From: Ruaniaceae bacterium KH17
GTDB lineage: Bacteria; Actinomycetota; Actinomycetes; Actinomycetales; Actinomycetaceae
Direction of reading: 5' to 3'
NCBI GenBank assembly: GCA_900199505.1
Contig: FZQV01000015.1
Location: forward strand, 1-63,718
Length of the DNA stretch: 63,718 bases
Part shown: positions 16,813 through 25,436 of the stretch, piece by piece
How the letters are laid out: each line of letters begins with the position of its first letter
How positions within the stretch are numbered: the stretch's first letter is position 1
The notes under the pieces: generated by a model
The model's database searches: none
What the model saw: the letters and a program-made list of their open reading frames with translations, nothing else
What the model was told of the DNA's origin: nothing
Made by a program: the position numbers and the translations under genes

Positions 16813-18018
16813 ATGCTGAGTGTTGAGGAGTATCTCGAGCGGGTGCTCGCGATGGCACGCCCACTACCGGCGGAGCCGTGCCCGATCGGCGAGGGAGACG
16901 GGCGTGTGCTCGCCGAAGATCTTCTCGCGCGCTTCCCCGTGCCGCCGTTCAGCAACTCGGCGATGGATGGATATGCCGTGCGGGCCGCAGACACCAGTGG
17001 TGGCGAGGTGCGGCTCCAGGTTGTCGGCGACATCCCAGCAGGGGTATTCAGTGCCCCCGAAGTGGGTCTTGGCCAGGCCGCCCGAATCATGACGGGAGCG
17101 CCCATGCCTCCTGGAGCCGACGCCGTCGTCCCCGTAGAAGAGACGGATCAGCCACAGGGAGTGGCGCCTCTGCCCGACGCCGTTGTGGTCGCCGAGGTGA
17201 GGCCCGGACGTCACGTCAGGCGTGCGGGCGAGGATGTGGCGACCGGGGACATTGCAGTGCGTGCGGGCCAGCGTTGGACCCCCGCCACCGCGGCCGCCGC
17301 CGCCTCGATCGGCTACACGCAGGTGCCACTGATGCGCAAGCCCCGCGTGGCCGTGCTCTCCACAGGATCCGAATTGGTGGCTCCCGGTGCGAATCTGGGT
17401 TTTGGGCAGATTCCCGATTCCAACAGTCTTCTGATCGCGGGCCTGGTGGAGCAGTTCGGCGGCGAGGTGCTCCTGCAGCGTGCCGTTCCGGATGATCCGG
17501 AGGCGTTCCGCGGCGCGCTGTCGGAAGCCCGCGAGGCGGACCTGATCGTGACATCCGGGGGCGTCTCGGTGGGAGCCTTCGAGGTGGTACGCCAGGTGGT
17601 TGAGGGGGAGATCGAGTTCGTCAAGGTCTCGATGCAACCGGGAAAGCCGCAGGCGTGCGGGAGGATCGTTGGCCCGAGTGGCGCGGAGCAGGCGCTTCTC
17701 GCGCTACCGGGAAACCCCGTGAGCGTTTTCGTCTCCGCATGGGTGTTCCTGCGGCCGCTACTCGCCGCGTTCCACGGACTCGACGCCCCGTGGCCTGGGA
17801 ACCAACTGCCCGCGGGCGAGGGGTGGCAGACCCCGCCAGGGCGCCGTCAGTATCTTCCTGTGGTGGTGCGCGGTGGTTTCGTGTTTCCGGCGCACTCGCT
17901 CGGCTCCGGCTCACACGCGATCGGCTCGTTGCACCTCGCTGAGGCGCTCGCCGTGATCCCCGAGGCAGCCGACGTCATCCGCCCCGGCGATCTCGTGATG
18001 GTGCGCCCTCTCGGTTGA
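16813..18018 (+). CDS. moeA: Molybdopterin molybdotransferase MoeA
   Basis: Inserts molybdate into adenylated molybdopterin to form the molybdenum cofactor. The 401-aa protein shows the N-terminal FSNSAMDGYAV block, the IMTGAPMPPGADAVVPVE motif, the MoaB/Mog-like domain with VLSTGSEL and IPDSNS, the LIVTSGGVSVG motif, VKVSMQPGKP, and LPGNPVSVFVS. An AGGTG Shine-Dalgarno-like sequence precedes ATG 16813. It follows the R3 repeat. Confidence 0.95.
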   Translation: MLSVEEYLERVLAMARPLPAEPCPIGEGDGRVLAEDLLARFPVPPFSNSAMDGYAVRAADTSGGEVRLQVVGDIPAGVFSAPEVGLGQAARIMTGAPMPPGADAVVPVEETDQPQGVAPLPDAVVVAEVRPGRHVRRAGEDVATGDIAVRAGQRWTPATAAAAASIGYTQVPLMRKPRVAVLSTGSELVAPGANLGFGQIPDSNSLLIAGLVEQFGGEVLLQRAVPDDPEAFRGALSEAREADLIVTSGGVSVGAFEVVRQVVEGEIEFVKVSMQPGKPQACGRIVGPSGAEQALLALPGNPVSVFVSAWVFLRPLLAAFHGLDAPWPGNQLPAGEGWQTPPGRRQYLPVVVRGGFVFPAHSLGSGSHAIGSLHLAEALAVIPEAADVIRPGDLVMVRPLG

Positions 18019-18119
18019 GCCCTCCGCGCTTCCCCTGTTCTGGAGTTCCAGGCCATCTATTCCGCCGTTTAGACGGTCGTGCGCTCCACAACCGCGATCA
18101 CACCCGCCTCCGCACGCGT

Positions 18120-18215
18120 GGTTGCGGGTGGCGCGGAGCCGGGAGCTGTTCGTGGACCTGCGCCCACGTGCAGGCGGACGCTCTGACGGACCTACGAACA
18201 CTCCGCCTCCGCCCC
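18120..18215 (+). repeat. Dispersed repeat, copy R4 (between moeA and moaC)
   Basis: Contains GTTCGTGGACCTGC, as in R2 and R3, and CTCTGACGG-CCT-CGAACA, as in R1, with a small CCTGC/GCAGG hairpin between. It occupies most of the 220-bp moeA-moaC gap and ends 23 nt before moaC. Confidence 0.6.
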
Positions 18216-18238
18216 CAGAGAAGTGAAAGGATGGGCGC

Positions 18239-18706
18239 ATGGAGTTCACGCATCTGGACGCGCGCGGTGCGGCGCGCATGGTCGACGTCACCGCGAAACA
18301 ACCCACCGTCCGCACCGCCACGGCCGAGGGCCTCGTGACCTGCTCCGCCGAAGTTGTTGAGGCGCTGCGAACGGATGCCGTGCCGAAGGGGGACGTGCTC
18401 GCCGTTGCACGCGTGGCAGGGATTGCCGCCGCCAAGAAGGTGCCGGACCTGCTCCCGCTTGCGCACGTGATCGGGGTGCACGGAGTGGTGGTGGATCTGG
18501 AGATTGTCGACGAGGGTGTGGCCATCAGCGCCACTGTCACGACCGCCGATCGGACCGGCGTCGAGATGGAGGCGCTGACCTCCGTTACCGTGGCGGCGCT
18601 CGCCGTCGTGGACATGATTAAGGGCGTGGATCGCAGTGCCGAGATCGCCTCGGCGAAGATCGTGGCGAAGTCCGGCGGCCGCAGCGGCGACTGGACGCGC
18701 CCCTAA
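18239..18706 (+). CDS. moaC: Cyclic pyranopterin monophosphate synthase MoaC
   Basis: Converts the MoaA product 3',8-cyclo-GTP to cyclic pyranopterin monophosphate. The 155-aa protein shows the start EFTHLDARGAARMVDVTAK, the active-site block KKVPDLLPLAHVI with the conserved histidine, and RTGVEMEALTSVTVAALAVVDMIK carrying the conserved Glu, Met, Asp and Lys. The usual Thr and Cys of the KTSDLIPLCH-type motif are replaced by Val and Ala, a conservative drift. An AAAGGA ribosome-binding site precedes ATG 18239. The stop overlaps the convergent mogA gene by 4 nt. Confidence 0.94.
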   Translation: MEFTHLDARGAARMVDVTAKQPTVRTATAEGLVTCSAEVVEALRTDAVPKGDVLAVARVAGIAAAKKVPDLLPLAHVIGVHGVVVDLEIVDEGVAISATVTTADRTGVEMEALTSVTVAALAVVDMIKGVDRSAEIASAKIVAKSGGRSGDWTRP

Positions 18707-19206
18707 TCCAGATCGTGATCGGCGCCGTCGAGCTGGCCCACGAGGTGGTTGAGTAGCGAGCCCACTACGTGGATGGTGTCCCGCGCGCCACCGCGCGATC
18801 CGGGTGCGTTGATGACGAGGGCACGGGGGAGGTCATCGAGCGAGACGACTCCCGCAAGCCCGCGAGAGAGCAGTGACATGCCGCGTGTGGTGGTGGCGCC
18901 GTGTCTGCGGATCTCTTCCATGAGGCCGGGCAACTCATAGTCGAGTAGTGGCAGCGTTGCCTCGACCGTGACGTCTCGTGGTGCCACGCCGGTTCCCCCC
19001 GTGGTGATCACCACGCGTGCACCATCCCGGATGGCGCGTTTGATCTCCTCAGTGATGCGCTGGGCGTCGTCGGGAATGATCACGGCCGGCTCGACCTCGA
19101 AGCCGAGTTCCGTGAGAGCGTCACGGAGCACGGGGCCGGAGCGGTCCTCGTAGACGTCCGCGGCGGCGCGGTCCGAACAGGTGATCACAGCGGCCCGATA
19201 ACTCAT
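18703..19206 (-). CDS. mogA: Molybdopterin adenylyltransferase (MogA/MoaB family)
   Basis: Adenylates molybdopterin with Mg-ATP, making the substrate for MoeA. The 167-aa protein has the MoCF-domain features AAVITCSDRAAADVYEDRSG, the nucleotide-binding VVITTGGTGVAPRDVTVEAT, MSLLSRGLAGV and the INAPGSRGGARDT segment. It is convergent with moaC and divergent from the mod operon regulator. Whether it should be called MogA or MoaB is a naming question; no second homologue is in the window. Confidence 0.92.
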   Translation of the reverse strand: MSYRAAVITCSDRAAADVYEDRSGPVLRDALTELGFEVEPAVIIPDDAQRITEEIKRAIRDGARVVITTGGTGVAPRDVTVEATLPLLDYELPGLMEEIRRHGATTTRGMSLLSRGLAGVVSLDDLPRALVINAPGSRGGARDTIHVVGSLLNHLVGQLDGADHDLD

Positions 19207-19212
19207 AGCTCA

Positions 19213-19218
19213 AGGCTA
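19213..19218 (-). promoter_or_regulatory. -10 element of a probable leaderless promoter for mogA
   Basis: On the minus strand TAGCCT is followed by six bases and the ATG of mogA. It is about 77 nt from the divergent mod-side promoter, so the two operons could share an operator in 19219-19294. Confidence 0.45.
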
Positions 19219-19294
19219 GACCGTCATGGAAGCTCCCGCGGTGAGATATCCAACAAACTTGGAGAAAATGCGACACCAACCGCACCTGCGTTGC

Positions 19295-19300
19295 TACTGT
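19295..19300 (+). promoter_or_regulatory. -10 element of the promoter of the HTH-Mop/modABC operon
   Basis: TACTGT lies 7 nt before ATG 19308. A GGAG sequence in the 7-nt spacer could serve as a ribosome-binding site only if transcription starts farther upstream. Confidence 0.4.
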
Positions 19301-19307
19301 GGAGTTC

Positions 19308-19715
19308 ATGACGCAGATACGGATCTCAACGGCGGCGGCGCTCCTCGGGGTCAGCGATGACACCGTGCGGCGCTGGATCGACAAAGGCCGCCTCTCGCCG
19401 GTACTCGGCGAGGACGGGAAGCAGGCAGTTGACGGCGCCGAGCTCGCCGCGCTCTCGCAGGATCTCGCCGATGGAGCACTCGATCAACTCGACGACGGCC
19501 TCGGGCGCCGCTCGGCGCGCAACCACTTCACCGGCCTCGTTACCCGGGTGGTCTCCGACACCGTGATGAGCCAGGTCGAGTTACAAGCTGGACGGCACCG
19601 CGTTGTCTCGCTCATTTCTACGGAGGCCGTGCAGGAGCTCGGCCTCGACGTCGGGGTGATCGCCACCGCCGTCGTCAAAGCAACCAATGTCACCATCGAA
19701 GGGAACCGTTCATGA
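19308..19715 (+). CDS. HTH-Mop (TOBE) molybdate/molybdopterin-responsive regulator
   Basis: A 135-aa two-domain protein. Residues 1-45 form a MerR/excisionase-like HTH (ISTAAALLGVSDDTVRRWIDKGRLSP). Residues 66-135 form one Mop/TOBE domain (SARNHFTGLVTRVVSDTVMSQVELQAG), the type that binds molybdate or molybdopterin. It is translationally coupled to modA (ATGA overlap) and so probably senses molybdenum and regulates its own transport operon, the job ModE does in enterobacteria with a different HTH and two Mop domains. Alternatively it stores molybdenum and binds DNA only weakly. GTG 19299 is an alternative start. Confidence 0.8.
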   Translation: MTQIRISTAAALLGVSDDTVRRWIDKGRLSPVLGEDGKQAVDGAELAALSQDLADGALDQLDDGLGRRSARNHFTGLVTRVVSDTVMSQVELQAGRHRVVSLISTEAVQELGLDVGVIATAVVKATNVTIEGNRS

Positions 19716-20512
19716 GAAAGCTCGTCGCCACACTCGGCGCCGCACTCCTCCTCGCCGCGTGCTCGGGCTCGTCGGATCCGGCTCCCACCGAGACCGAGGC
19801 TCCGCCCGCCGCAACGACCGACGCGGTCGAGACCGAGCCCACCGAGGCCGAAGCCCCCGAAGTCTCCACTGCCGACGCCGTGGTCTTCGCTGCTGCGTCG
19901 CTGAACGCCGTCTTCCCCGAGATTGCCGAGGCCAACTACTCCTTTGACGGGTCTTCGGGCCTCGTTGACCAGATCGTCGGAGGCGCGCCCGCTGATGTCT
20001 TCGCGTCTGCGGATCAGAAGAACATGGACCGCGCCGTGGAGGAGGGCGTGATCGACGGCGATCCGGTCATGTTTGCCACCAACTACCTCGTGATCGCAGT
20101 GCCGGCCGGGAACCCCGCGGGCATCACCGGTTTTGATGAGTCGCTGGACGGAACCAAGCTCGTCATCTGCCAGGAGGACGTGCCGTGCGGTAATGCCACG
20201 CGCGCGCTCGCCGAGGCGCAAAGTGTGACGCTCACGCCCGTCTCCGAGGAGGCCAACGTGACGGACGTCCTCGGCAAGGTGACATCGGGCGAGGCAGATG
20301 CGGGCCTCGTGTATCTGACGGACGCCACCGGCGCTGGCGACAAGGTCGAGATCATCGAGATTCCGGGCTCGGACGAGAACCCGAACACCTACTGGATCGC
20401 GAAGGTTGCGGGGGCGCAGAACGTCGAGGCCGCCGAGGCCTTCATCGCAGCGATCACCGGTCCAGAGGGCGCCGCCACTCTCGCGAGTTTCGGCTTCGGG
20501 CCTGCCAAGTAG
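19712..20512 (+). CDS. modA: Molybdate ABC transporter substrate-binding lipoprotein ModA
   Basis: Extracellular lipoprotein that captures molybdate for ModBC. The signal peptide MRKLVATLGAALLLAACSG ends in the lipobox LAAC with the lipid-modified cysteine. A Thr/Pro/Glu-rich linker follows, then the ModA domain (VVFAAASLNAVFPEIAEANYSFDGSSGLVDQI; GAPADVFASADQKNMDRA). Total length is 266 aa. It overlaps the regulator gene by 4 nt and is separated from modB by a strong hairpin. Confidence 0.94.
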   Translation: MRKLVATLGAALLLAACSGSSDPAPTETEAPPAATTDAVETEPTEAEAPEVSTADAVVFAAASLNAVFPEIAEANYSFDGSSGLVDQIVGGAPADVFASADQKNMDRAVEEGVIDGDPVMFATNYLVIAVPAGNPAGITGFDESLDGTKLVICQEDVPCGNATRALAEAQSVTLTPVSEEANVTDVLGKVTSGEADAGLVYLTDATGAGDKVEIIEIPGSDENPNTYWIAKVAGAQNVEAAEAFIAAITGPEGAATLASFGFGPAK

Positions 20513-20513
20513 A

Positions 20514-20565
20514 AGTTGAGCCGATAGCTGCGCCAGGTGGCCGTAATGCAGCTATCGGCTCAACT
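20514..20565 (+). other. Perfect 18-bp inverted repeat (intercistronic hairpin between modA and modB)
   Basis: Arms 20514-20531 (AGTTGAGCCGATAGCTGC) and 20548-20565 are exact complements around a 16-nt loop. The repeat begins 1 nt after the modA stop. There is no U-run. In an mRNA it would form a stable stem able to protect modA message from 3' decay or reduce read-through to modBC. An operator is also possible. Confidence 0.75.
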
Positions 20566-20615
20566 AGCGTGGGGTCAGTGAGAGAAATGGGTGGCGAGAC
20601 AGTGGGAGTTGCGAG

Positions 20616-21395
20616 GTGACGGGCTATCCTCGCTGGCTGTGGGTGCCGTTTGCGGGCGCCCTCGCGCTTCTCGCGGTGCCGCTTCTGGGTATGCTCACGC
20701 GCGTCGCGTGGTCCGAACTGCCGGCGCTACTCACCTCCGAACGCGCCCTCGATGCGCTCCGCCTGAGTCTCTTCACGTGCACAATCGCCACGATCGTCGT
20801 CGTCCTCTTGGGCATGCCGACGGCGTTGCTACTCGCTCGCACAGATGGCTGGCTCACGGACCTCGCCCGCACGCTCGTGACCGTGCCGATGGTGTTACCG
20901 CCAGTGGTGGCCGGCCTCGCGTTGCTCGTGACGTTCGGGCGGCGCGGGCTGATTGGGCAACATCTCTCGGCGATCGGCATCGAGATCGGATTCACGACCA
21001 CGGCGGTCATCATTGCGCAGTCGTTCGTCTCGTTGCCGTATCTGATCATCTCGGTGGAGGGGGCGTTGCGTAGCTCGAGTAGCGAGCTGGAGCGGGTTGC
21101 CGCCACGCTCGGGGCGAGCCCGAGCCGGGTGTTCTGGCGGGTGACGCTCCCGGTGATTCGGCCGGCGTTGGCCTCGGGCACGGCGCTCGCGTTCGCACGC
21201 GCACTCGGCGAGTTCGGCGCCACCTTGACCTTCGCTGGGTCGCTCCAGGGCACCACTCGGACGCTGCCGCTGGAGATCTACCTGCTGCGCGAATCGGATT
21301 CGGATCTCGCGCTGGCGCTGGCGCTCGTGCTCGTGGTGGTGGCTGTGGGGATCGTGTTGCTCTCCACGCGGCTGAGGGGAGCACAGGATGTCTGA
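20616..21395 (+). CDS. modB: Molybdate ABC transporter permease ModB
   Basis: Integral membrane subunit of the molybdate importer, 259 aa with about five or six transmembrane helices. The cytoplasmic EAA-type loop that contacts ModC is visible (ELERVAATLGASPSRVFWRVTLP), followed by ALGEFGATLTFAGS, a typical ModB/CysT segment. The GTG start at 20616 follows GCGAGG. The gene overlaps modC by 8 nt. Confidence 0.93.
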   Translation: MTGYPRWLWVPFAGALALLAVPLLGMLTRVAWSELPALLTSERALDALRLSLFTCTIATIVVVLLGMPTALLLARTDGWLTDLARTLVTVPMVLPPVVAGLALLVTFGRRGLIGQHLSAIGIEIGFTTTAVIIAQSFVSLPYLIISVEGALRSSSSELERVAATLGASPSRVFWRVTLPVIRPALASGTALAFARALGEFGATLTFAGSLQGTTRTLPLEIYLLRESDSDLALALALVLVVVAVGIVLLSTRLRGAQDV

Positions 21396-22440
21396 GTTCC
21401 TCTCTCTCGACGCCCAGGTGGAAGTGCGCGGCTTCGATGTTCAGCTCGAGCTGCGGCCGGACGAGATCGTGGCTCTCGTGGGCCCTAACGGCGCCGGGAA
21501 GTCGACGCTCCTGAACGTTATCGCAGGGGCGTTGCGCCCCAGCACGGGCACGGTCACGTTCCGTGGGGATGAGCTCTCCGGGCCGGGCGGACACGTACCG
21601 CCGCATCGCCGGCACTTCTCCCTGGTGGCACAGCAGGCACTCCTCTTCCCGCATCTCGACGTGCTCGACAACGTGGCCTTCGGCCCGCGCTCCCGCGGCA
21701 TGGCTAAGGGACCAGCACGGGACCGCGCGTTACGGGAGTTGGGTTCGACGGCGGTCGCGGAGTTGGCGGACCGCCGCACCAATCAGCTCTCCGGCGGACA
21801 GGCGCAACGGGTGTCGATTGCGCGTGCACTCGCGATCGATCCGGATGTCTTGTTGCTGGATGAGCCCTTCGCCGCGCTTGATGTCTCCGTGACGCCTGAG
21901 TTGCGCCGGCTCCTGCGCGAGCGGCTCCGCGGGCAGGCGGCATTGATCACCACGCACGATCTGCTGGATGTGGTCACGCTCGCCGATCGGATGATCGTGA
22001 TCGAGAGTGGCCGGATCGTCACCGACGGGCCCGTCGCCGAGGTGTGCGCGGCGCCGAACACACCCTTCCTCGCCGAGTTCGTGGGCGTCAACCTGTTGAC
22101 CGGGACCGCAGTGGGATCGGAGACGGTGCAGATCGGGACGCAGGCCGTCGTCGGCATCGGCGGCCCGCTCACGCTTGGAGCCGGCGCACGTGCCACGATT
22201 CCTCCGAACGCCGTGGCGTTGCACCTCACGCAGCCCGAGGGGAGCCCGCGCAACGCACTGCATGGCTCGGTTGCGCTCATCGAATCGCGTGGCAGCCTCG
22301 TGGCCGTGACCGTGGGCATCGAGGGGCAGCGGCTTCGCGCCGATCTCACCCCTGGGGCAGTCGCCGAACTCGGCCTCGTGCCCGGCCTGCCGGTGATTGC
22401 CTCGATCAAGGCCACCCAGATCCAGCTCCACCCGGCGTGA
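21388..22440 (+). CDS. modC: Molybdate ABC transporter ATP-binding protein ModC
   Basis: ATPase that powers ModB. The 350-aa protein has Walker A GPNGAGKST (about residues 32-40), the Q-loop in LVAQQALLFPHLDVLDNV, the signature LSGGQAQRVSIARAL, and Walker B LLLDEPFAALD. The C-terminal 110 residues contain a TOBE-type region, as in E. coli ModC, which can bind oxyanion and inhibit transport. Sulfate/thiosulfate ATPases are close relatives, but modA and the Mop regulator fix the substrate. Confidence 0.93.
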   Translation: MSEFLSLDAQVEVRGFDVQLELRPDEIVALVGPNGAGKSTLLNVIAGALRPSTGTVTFRGDELSGPGGHVPPHRRHFSLVAQQALLFPHLDVLDNVAFGPRSRGMAKGPARDRALRELGSTAVAELADRRTNQLSGGQAQRVSIARALAIDPDVLLLDEPFAALDVSVTPELRRLLRERLRGQAALITTHDLLDVVTLADRMIVIESGRIVTDGPVAEVCAAPNTPFLAEFVGVNLLTGTAVGSETVQIGTQAVVGIGGPLTLGAGARATIPPNAVALHLTQPEGSPRNALHGSVALIESRGSLVAVTVGIEGQRLRADLTPGAVAELGLVPGLPVIASIKATQIQLHPA

Positions 22441-22493
22441 CCACCCGCTGGGGCGCCCCAACGCGCGGGCCCGAGCCTTGAGAGAATGGGCGC

Positions 22494-23384
22494 GTGTTCC
22501 TCGATCTTCCACTCGCCCGCGCCGTCCTCGATGCCTCAACTCCAGAGCGCGCCCATCCCGAACTGATCGCCGAACTCCTGGCCGATCCGGGAACCCGGAC
22601 GCTCCACATGGACGCGGAGGGTGGGATTGCCGTTGACGATGAAGGCCTCGTGATTGGCACGATCGACGGCCCGCGCGAGCCCGGCCAGATCGCCGTGTTC
22701 CTCGGACGCCCGCTGCGCGGTTCGCTTCTCGAAGGCGATGCCTACGTGCTCCTCATCGACGAGCCGATCGAGGGCCTCGCCTATCGCAATACCCGCGCGA
22801 CGGCGCTCGCGCTCACCGAGCCGGAGCGGGGCCTCGCCGTGGCGGCCAGCGCGATCGCGAACTGGCATCGCTTCTACACGCACTGCGGCGGCTGTGGCAC
22901 CGAGACCAATGTGGTGAACTCCGGTTGGGTGCGGCTCTGCCCCGCGTGCAGCACCGAGCACTACCCACGCACCGATCCCGCCGTGATCATGACGATCCAC
23001 GACGCCAATGATCGCGTGCTCCTCGCCCACGCCTCGCACTTCCCGCAGAAGCGCTACTCGCTACTCGCCGGATACCTCGAGCCGGGGGAGTCGCTGGAGA
23101 GCGCCGTTGTGCGCGAGACTCTCGAGGAGGTGCAGCTGCGCGTCACGCGGGTCGAGTACCGCGGCTCGCAGGCATGGCCATTCCCGCGCTCACTCATGCT
23201 GGCCTTCGACGCCTGGGTGGAGGGAACCCCCGAGCCCATCGTTGACGGCGAAGAGATCACGGAGGCCCGTTTCTACAGCCGCGAGGAGCTTGCCCGGGCT
23301 GTCGCCGACGGCGATCTCCTCCTTCCTGGGGAAGGCTCAGCCGCCAGGGGCATGCTGGAGGAATGGAACGGCGCACCCTTCTAG
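22494..23384 (+). CDS. nudC: NAD(+)/NADH pyrophosphatase NudC (Nudix hydrolase)
   Basis: Hydrolyses NAD(H) to NMN(H) and AMP; NudC enzymes also remove NAD caps from RNA. The 296-aa protein shows a zinc ribbon (CGGCGTET, then CPAC), and the Nudix box GYLEPGESLESAVVRETLEE with its Glu metal ligands, followed by the SQAWPFPRSLMLAF motif diagnostic of NudC. The GTG start at 22494 lies six bases after GAGAAT, so the mRNA may be leaderless. nudC-uvrD2-whiB7 is a conserved neighbourhood in mycobacteria (Rv3199c-Rv3198c-Rv3197A). Confidence 0.94.
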   Translation: MFLDLPLARAVLDASTPERAHPELIAELLADPGTRTLHMDAEGGIAVDDEGLVIGTIDGPREPGQIAVFLGRPLRGSLLEGDAYVLLIDEPIEGLAYRNTRATALALTEPERGLAVAASAIANWHRFYTHCGGCGTETNVVNSGWVRLCPACSTEHYPRTDPAVIMTIHDANDRVLLAHASHFPQKRYSLLAGYLEPGESLESAVVRETLEEVQLRVTRVEYRGSQAWPFPRSLMLAFDAWVEGTPEPIVDGEEITEARFYSREELARAVADGDLLLPGEGSAARGMLEEWNGAPF

Positions 23385-23443
23385 CCTGTGGATAACGTGA
23401 CACTGCCCCGTCCATGTCAGCCCGTTGTGACAGAGTGGAGGCG

Positions 23444-25435
23444 ATGGATCTCTTAACTGCTCTCGACGACGATCAACGCCAAGTTGCCACGCACCTGGAG
23501 GGCCCGCTGTGCGTGCTCGCCGGCGCGGGCACAGGCAAGACCCGCGCGATCACGTACCGCATCGCCCACGGCGTGCGCTCCAACGTGTTCGTGCCGAACG
23601 AGGTCCTCGCCGTCACCTTCACCTCGCGCGCGGCGGGGGAGATGCGCTCGCGGTTGCGGGATCTCGGGGTGGACGGCGTTCAGGCGCGCACGTTCCACGC
23701 CGCGGCTCTGCGGCAGCTTTCCTACTTCTGGCCGCACGCGATCGGTGGCAACCTGCCGCGGCTTCAGGAGTCGAAGATCCCACTCGTGGCGCAGGCCGCC
23801 GGTCAGCTCGGCATGCGGCCAGATCGGCTCGCGGTGCGCGATCTGGCCTCGGAAATCGAGTGGGCGAAGGTCTCGATGGTCACGGCGGATGATTATCAGC
23901 GCCGCGCCATTGCCGCCGGCCGTGAGTCCCCGGGTGGCCTGGACCTGCCGGATGTCTCGGCCGTGATCCGCGCGTACGAGTCCGTCAAGACCGAGCAGGG
24001 AGTGATCGATTTCGAGGACGTGCTCCTGCTGATGGTGGGCCTGCTCTCCGAACGGGATGACATCGCCGCCACTGTGCGCCGCCAATACCGCCACTTCGTG
24101 GTGGACGAGTACCAGGATGTCAACGCATTGCAGCAGCGCCTCCTCGATCTCTGGGTGGGCAATCGCGATTCTGTCTGTGTGGTGGGTGACGTCTCGCAAA
24201 CCATCTATTCCTTCACCGGGGCGACGCCGCGCTACCTCACCTCGTTCACGGAGCGCTACCCGGCCGCGCCCGTTGTGCGGCTCGTGCGCGACTACCGTTC
24301 CACTCCGCAGGTCGTCTCGCTCGCAAACCGGGTGCTTACGACGCGTTCGGGGAAGATGGCCCGTGGCGCCGTCGAGCTCGTGGCCCAGCGCCCGTCCTCG
24401 GTGCCGGTGCGGTTCCAGACTTGTGACGACGACGTCGCCGAGGCTGAGCATGTGGCCGCGCGGATCCGCGAGCTCAACACGCAGGGCGTGCCGCTCAGCG
24501 AGATCGCGATCCTCTACCGCACGAACTCCCAGTCCGAGGTGCTGGAGGACGTACTCTCGCGCAACGAGATCGGATACCAGGTGCGCGGTGGCGAACGCTA
24601 CTTTTCGCGCCCCGAGGTGAAGGCCGCGATTGTGGCGATTCGAACGGAAGCCAAGGCCGACGTCGACAACGTGATGCCCGATCGGGTGCGTCGAGCCGTG
24701 CGGACCGTAGGCTGGGAAACGGAGCCGCCCTCCGGCCGCGGTGCGGTGCGCGATCGTTGGGAGTCGCTGAACACGCTCGTGAACCTGGCCGACGATCTTC
24801 ACGCCCGCCGCGGCGCCTCGATCCAGGACCTGATCGTGGAACTCGCCGATCGGATGGACGCGCAGAATGTCCCGGTGCATGACGGCGTCACGCTCGCATC
24901 CATCCACGCCGCCAAGGGGCTCGAGTGGGATGCGGTGTTCCTCGTGGGTGCCTCGGATGGTCTGCTCCCGATTTCGATGGCCACCGAGCCCGAGCAGATC
25001 GCCGAAGAACGGCGGCTCCTCTATGTGGGTATCACTCGCGCGCGCGAGCACCTTCACATCAGCTTTGCTCGGGCGCGCACGGTCGGCGGACGTGCCAATC
25101 GTGGGCACAGTCGCTTCCTCACGGGCATCTGGCCGGTGGAGGATCTGCCGACTTCTGCGAAGAAGCGCACCAAACTCACCGCGAAGGACGAGCTCGACCC
25201 CTCGGACGCCGAGCTGTTCGAGGTGTTGCGCGAGTGGCGCTCCGAACGCGCGAAGGAGGCCTCAAAGCCGGCCTACACGGTTCTGCCGGATACCACGCTC
25301 GTCGCAATCGCAACGGCCAAGCCCAGCACGGAGCGGGAACTGATCATGCTGCGTGGAATCGGCGCCACGAAACTCGAGGCATATGGTTCTCAGATTCTCG
25401 AGTTGGTCGCCGGATACATTTCTCGCGATAAATAG
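23444..25435 (+). CDS. UvrD2-like ATP-dependent DNA helicase (SF1A) with HRDC domain
   Basis: 3'-5' DNA helicase of the UvrD/Rep family. The 663-aa protein carries Walker A AGAGTGKT (residues 26-33), the Q motif LDDDQRQV, motif II VVDEYQDVN, motif III GDVSQTIYSFTGA, motif V TLASIHAAKGLEWD and motif VI LLYVGITRARE. The last 60 residues form an HRDC domain (LVAIATAKPSTERELIMLRGIGATKLEAYG), which together with the nudC-whiB7 context matches mycobacterial UvrD2. The tetracysteine module that joins helicase and HRDC in M. tuberculosis UvrD2 is not seen. ATG 23444 was chosen for its GTGGAGG ribosome-binding site; the frame is open from ATG 23414. Confidence 0.92.
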   Translation: MDLLTALDDDQRQVATHLEGPLCVLAGAGTGKTRAITYRIAHGVRSNVFVPNEVLAVTFTSRAAGEMRSRLRDLGVDGVQARTFHAAALRQLSYFWPHAIGGNLPRLQESKIPLVAQAAGQLGMRPDRLAVRDLASEIEWAKVSMVTADDYQRRAIAAGRESPGGLDLPDVSAVIRAYESVKTEQGVIDFEDVLLLMVGLLSERDDIAATVRRQYRHFVVDEYQDVNALQQRLLDLWVGNRDSVCVVGDVSQTIYSFTGATPRYLTSFTERYPAAPVVRLVRDYRSTPQVVSLANRVLTTRSGKMARGAVELVAQRPSSVPVRFQTCDDDVAEAEHVAARIRELNTQGVPLSEIAILYRTNSQSEVLEDVLSRNEIGYQVRGGERYFSRPEVKAAIVAIRTEAKADVDNVMPDRVRRAVRTVGWETEPPSGRGAVRDRWESLNTLVNLADDLHARRGASIQDLIVELADRMDAQNVPVHDGVTLASIHAAKGLEWDAVFLVGASDGLLPISMATEPEQIAEERRLLYVGITRAREHLHISFARARTVGGRANRGHSRFLTGIWPVEDLPTSAKKRTKLTAKDELDPSDAELFEVLREWRSERAKEASKPAYTVLPDTTLVAIATAKPSTERELIMLRGIGATKLEAYGSQILELVAGYISRDK

Positions 25436-25436
25436 C

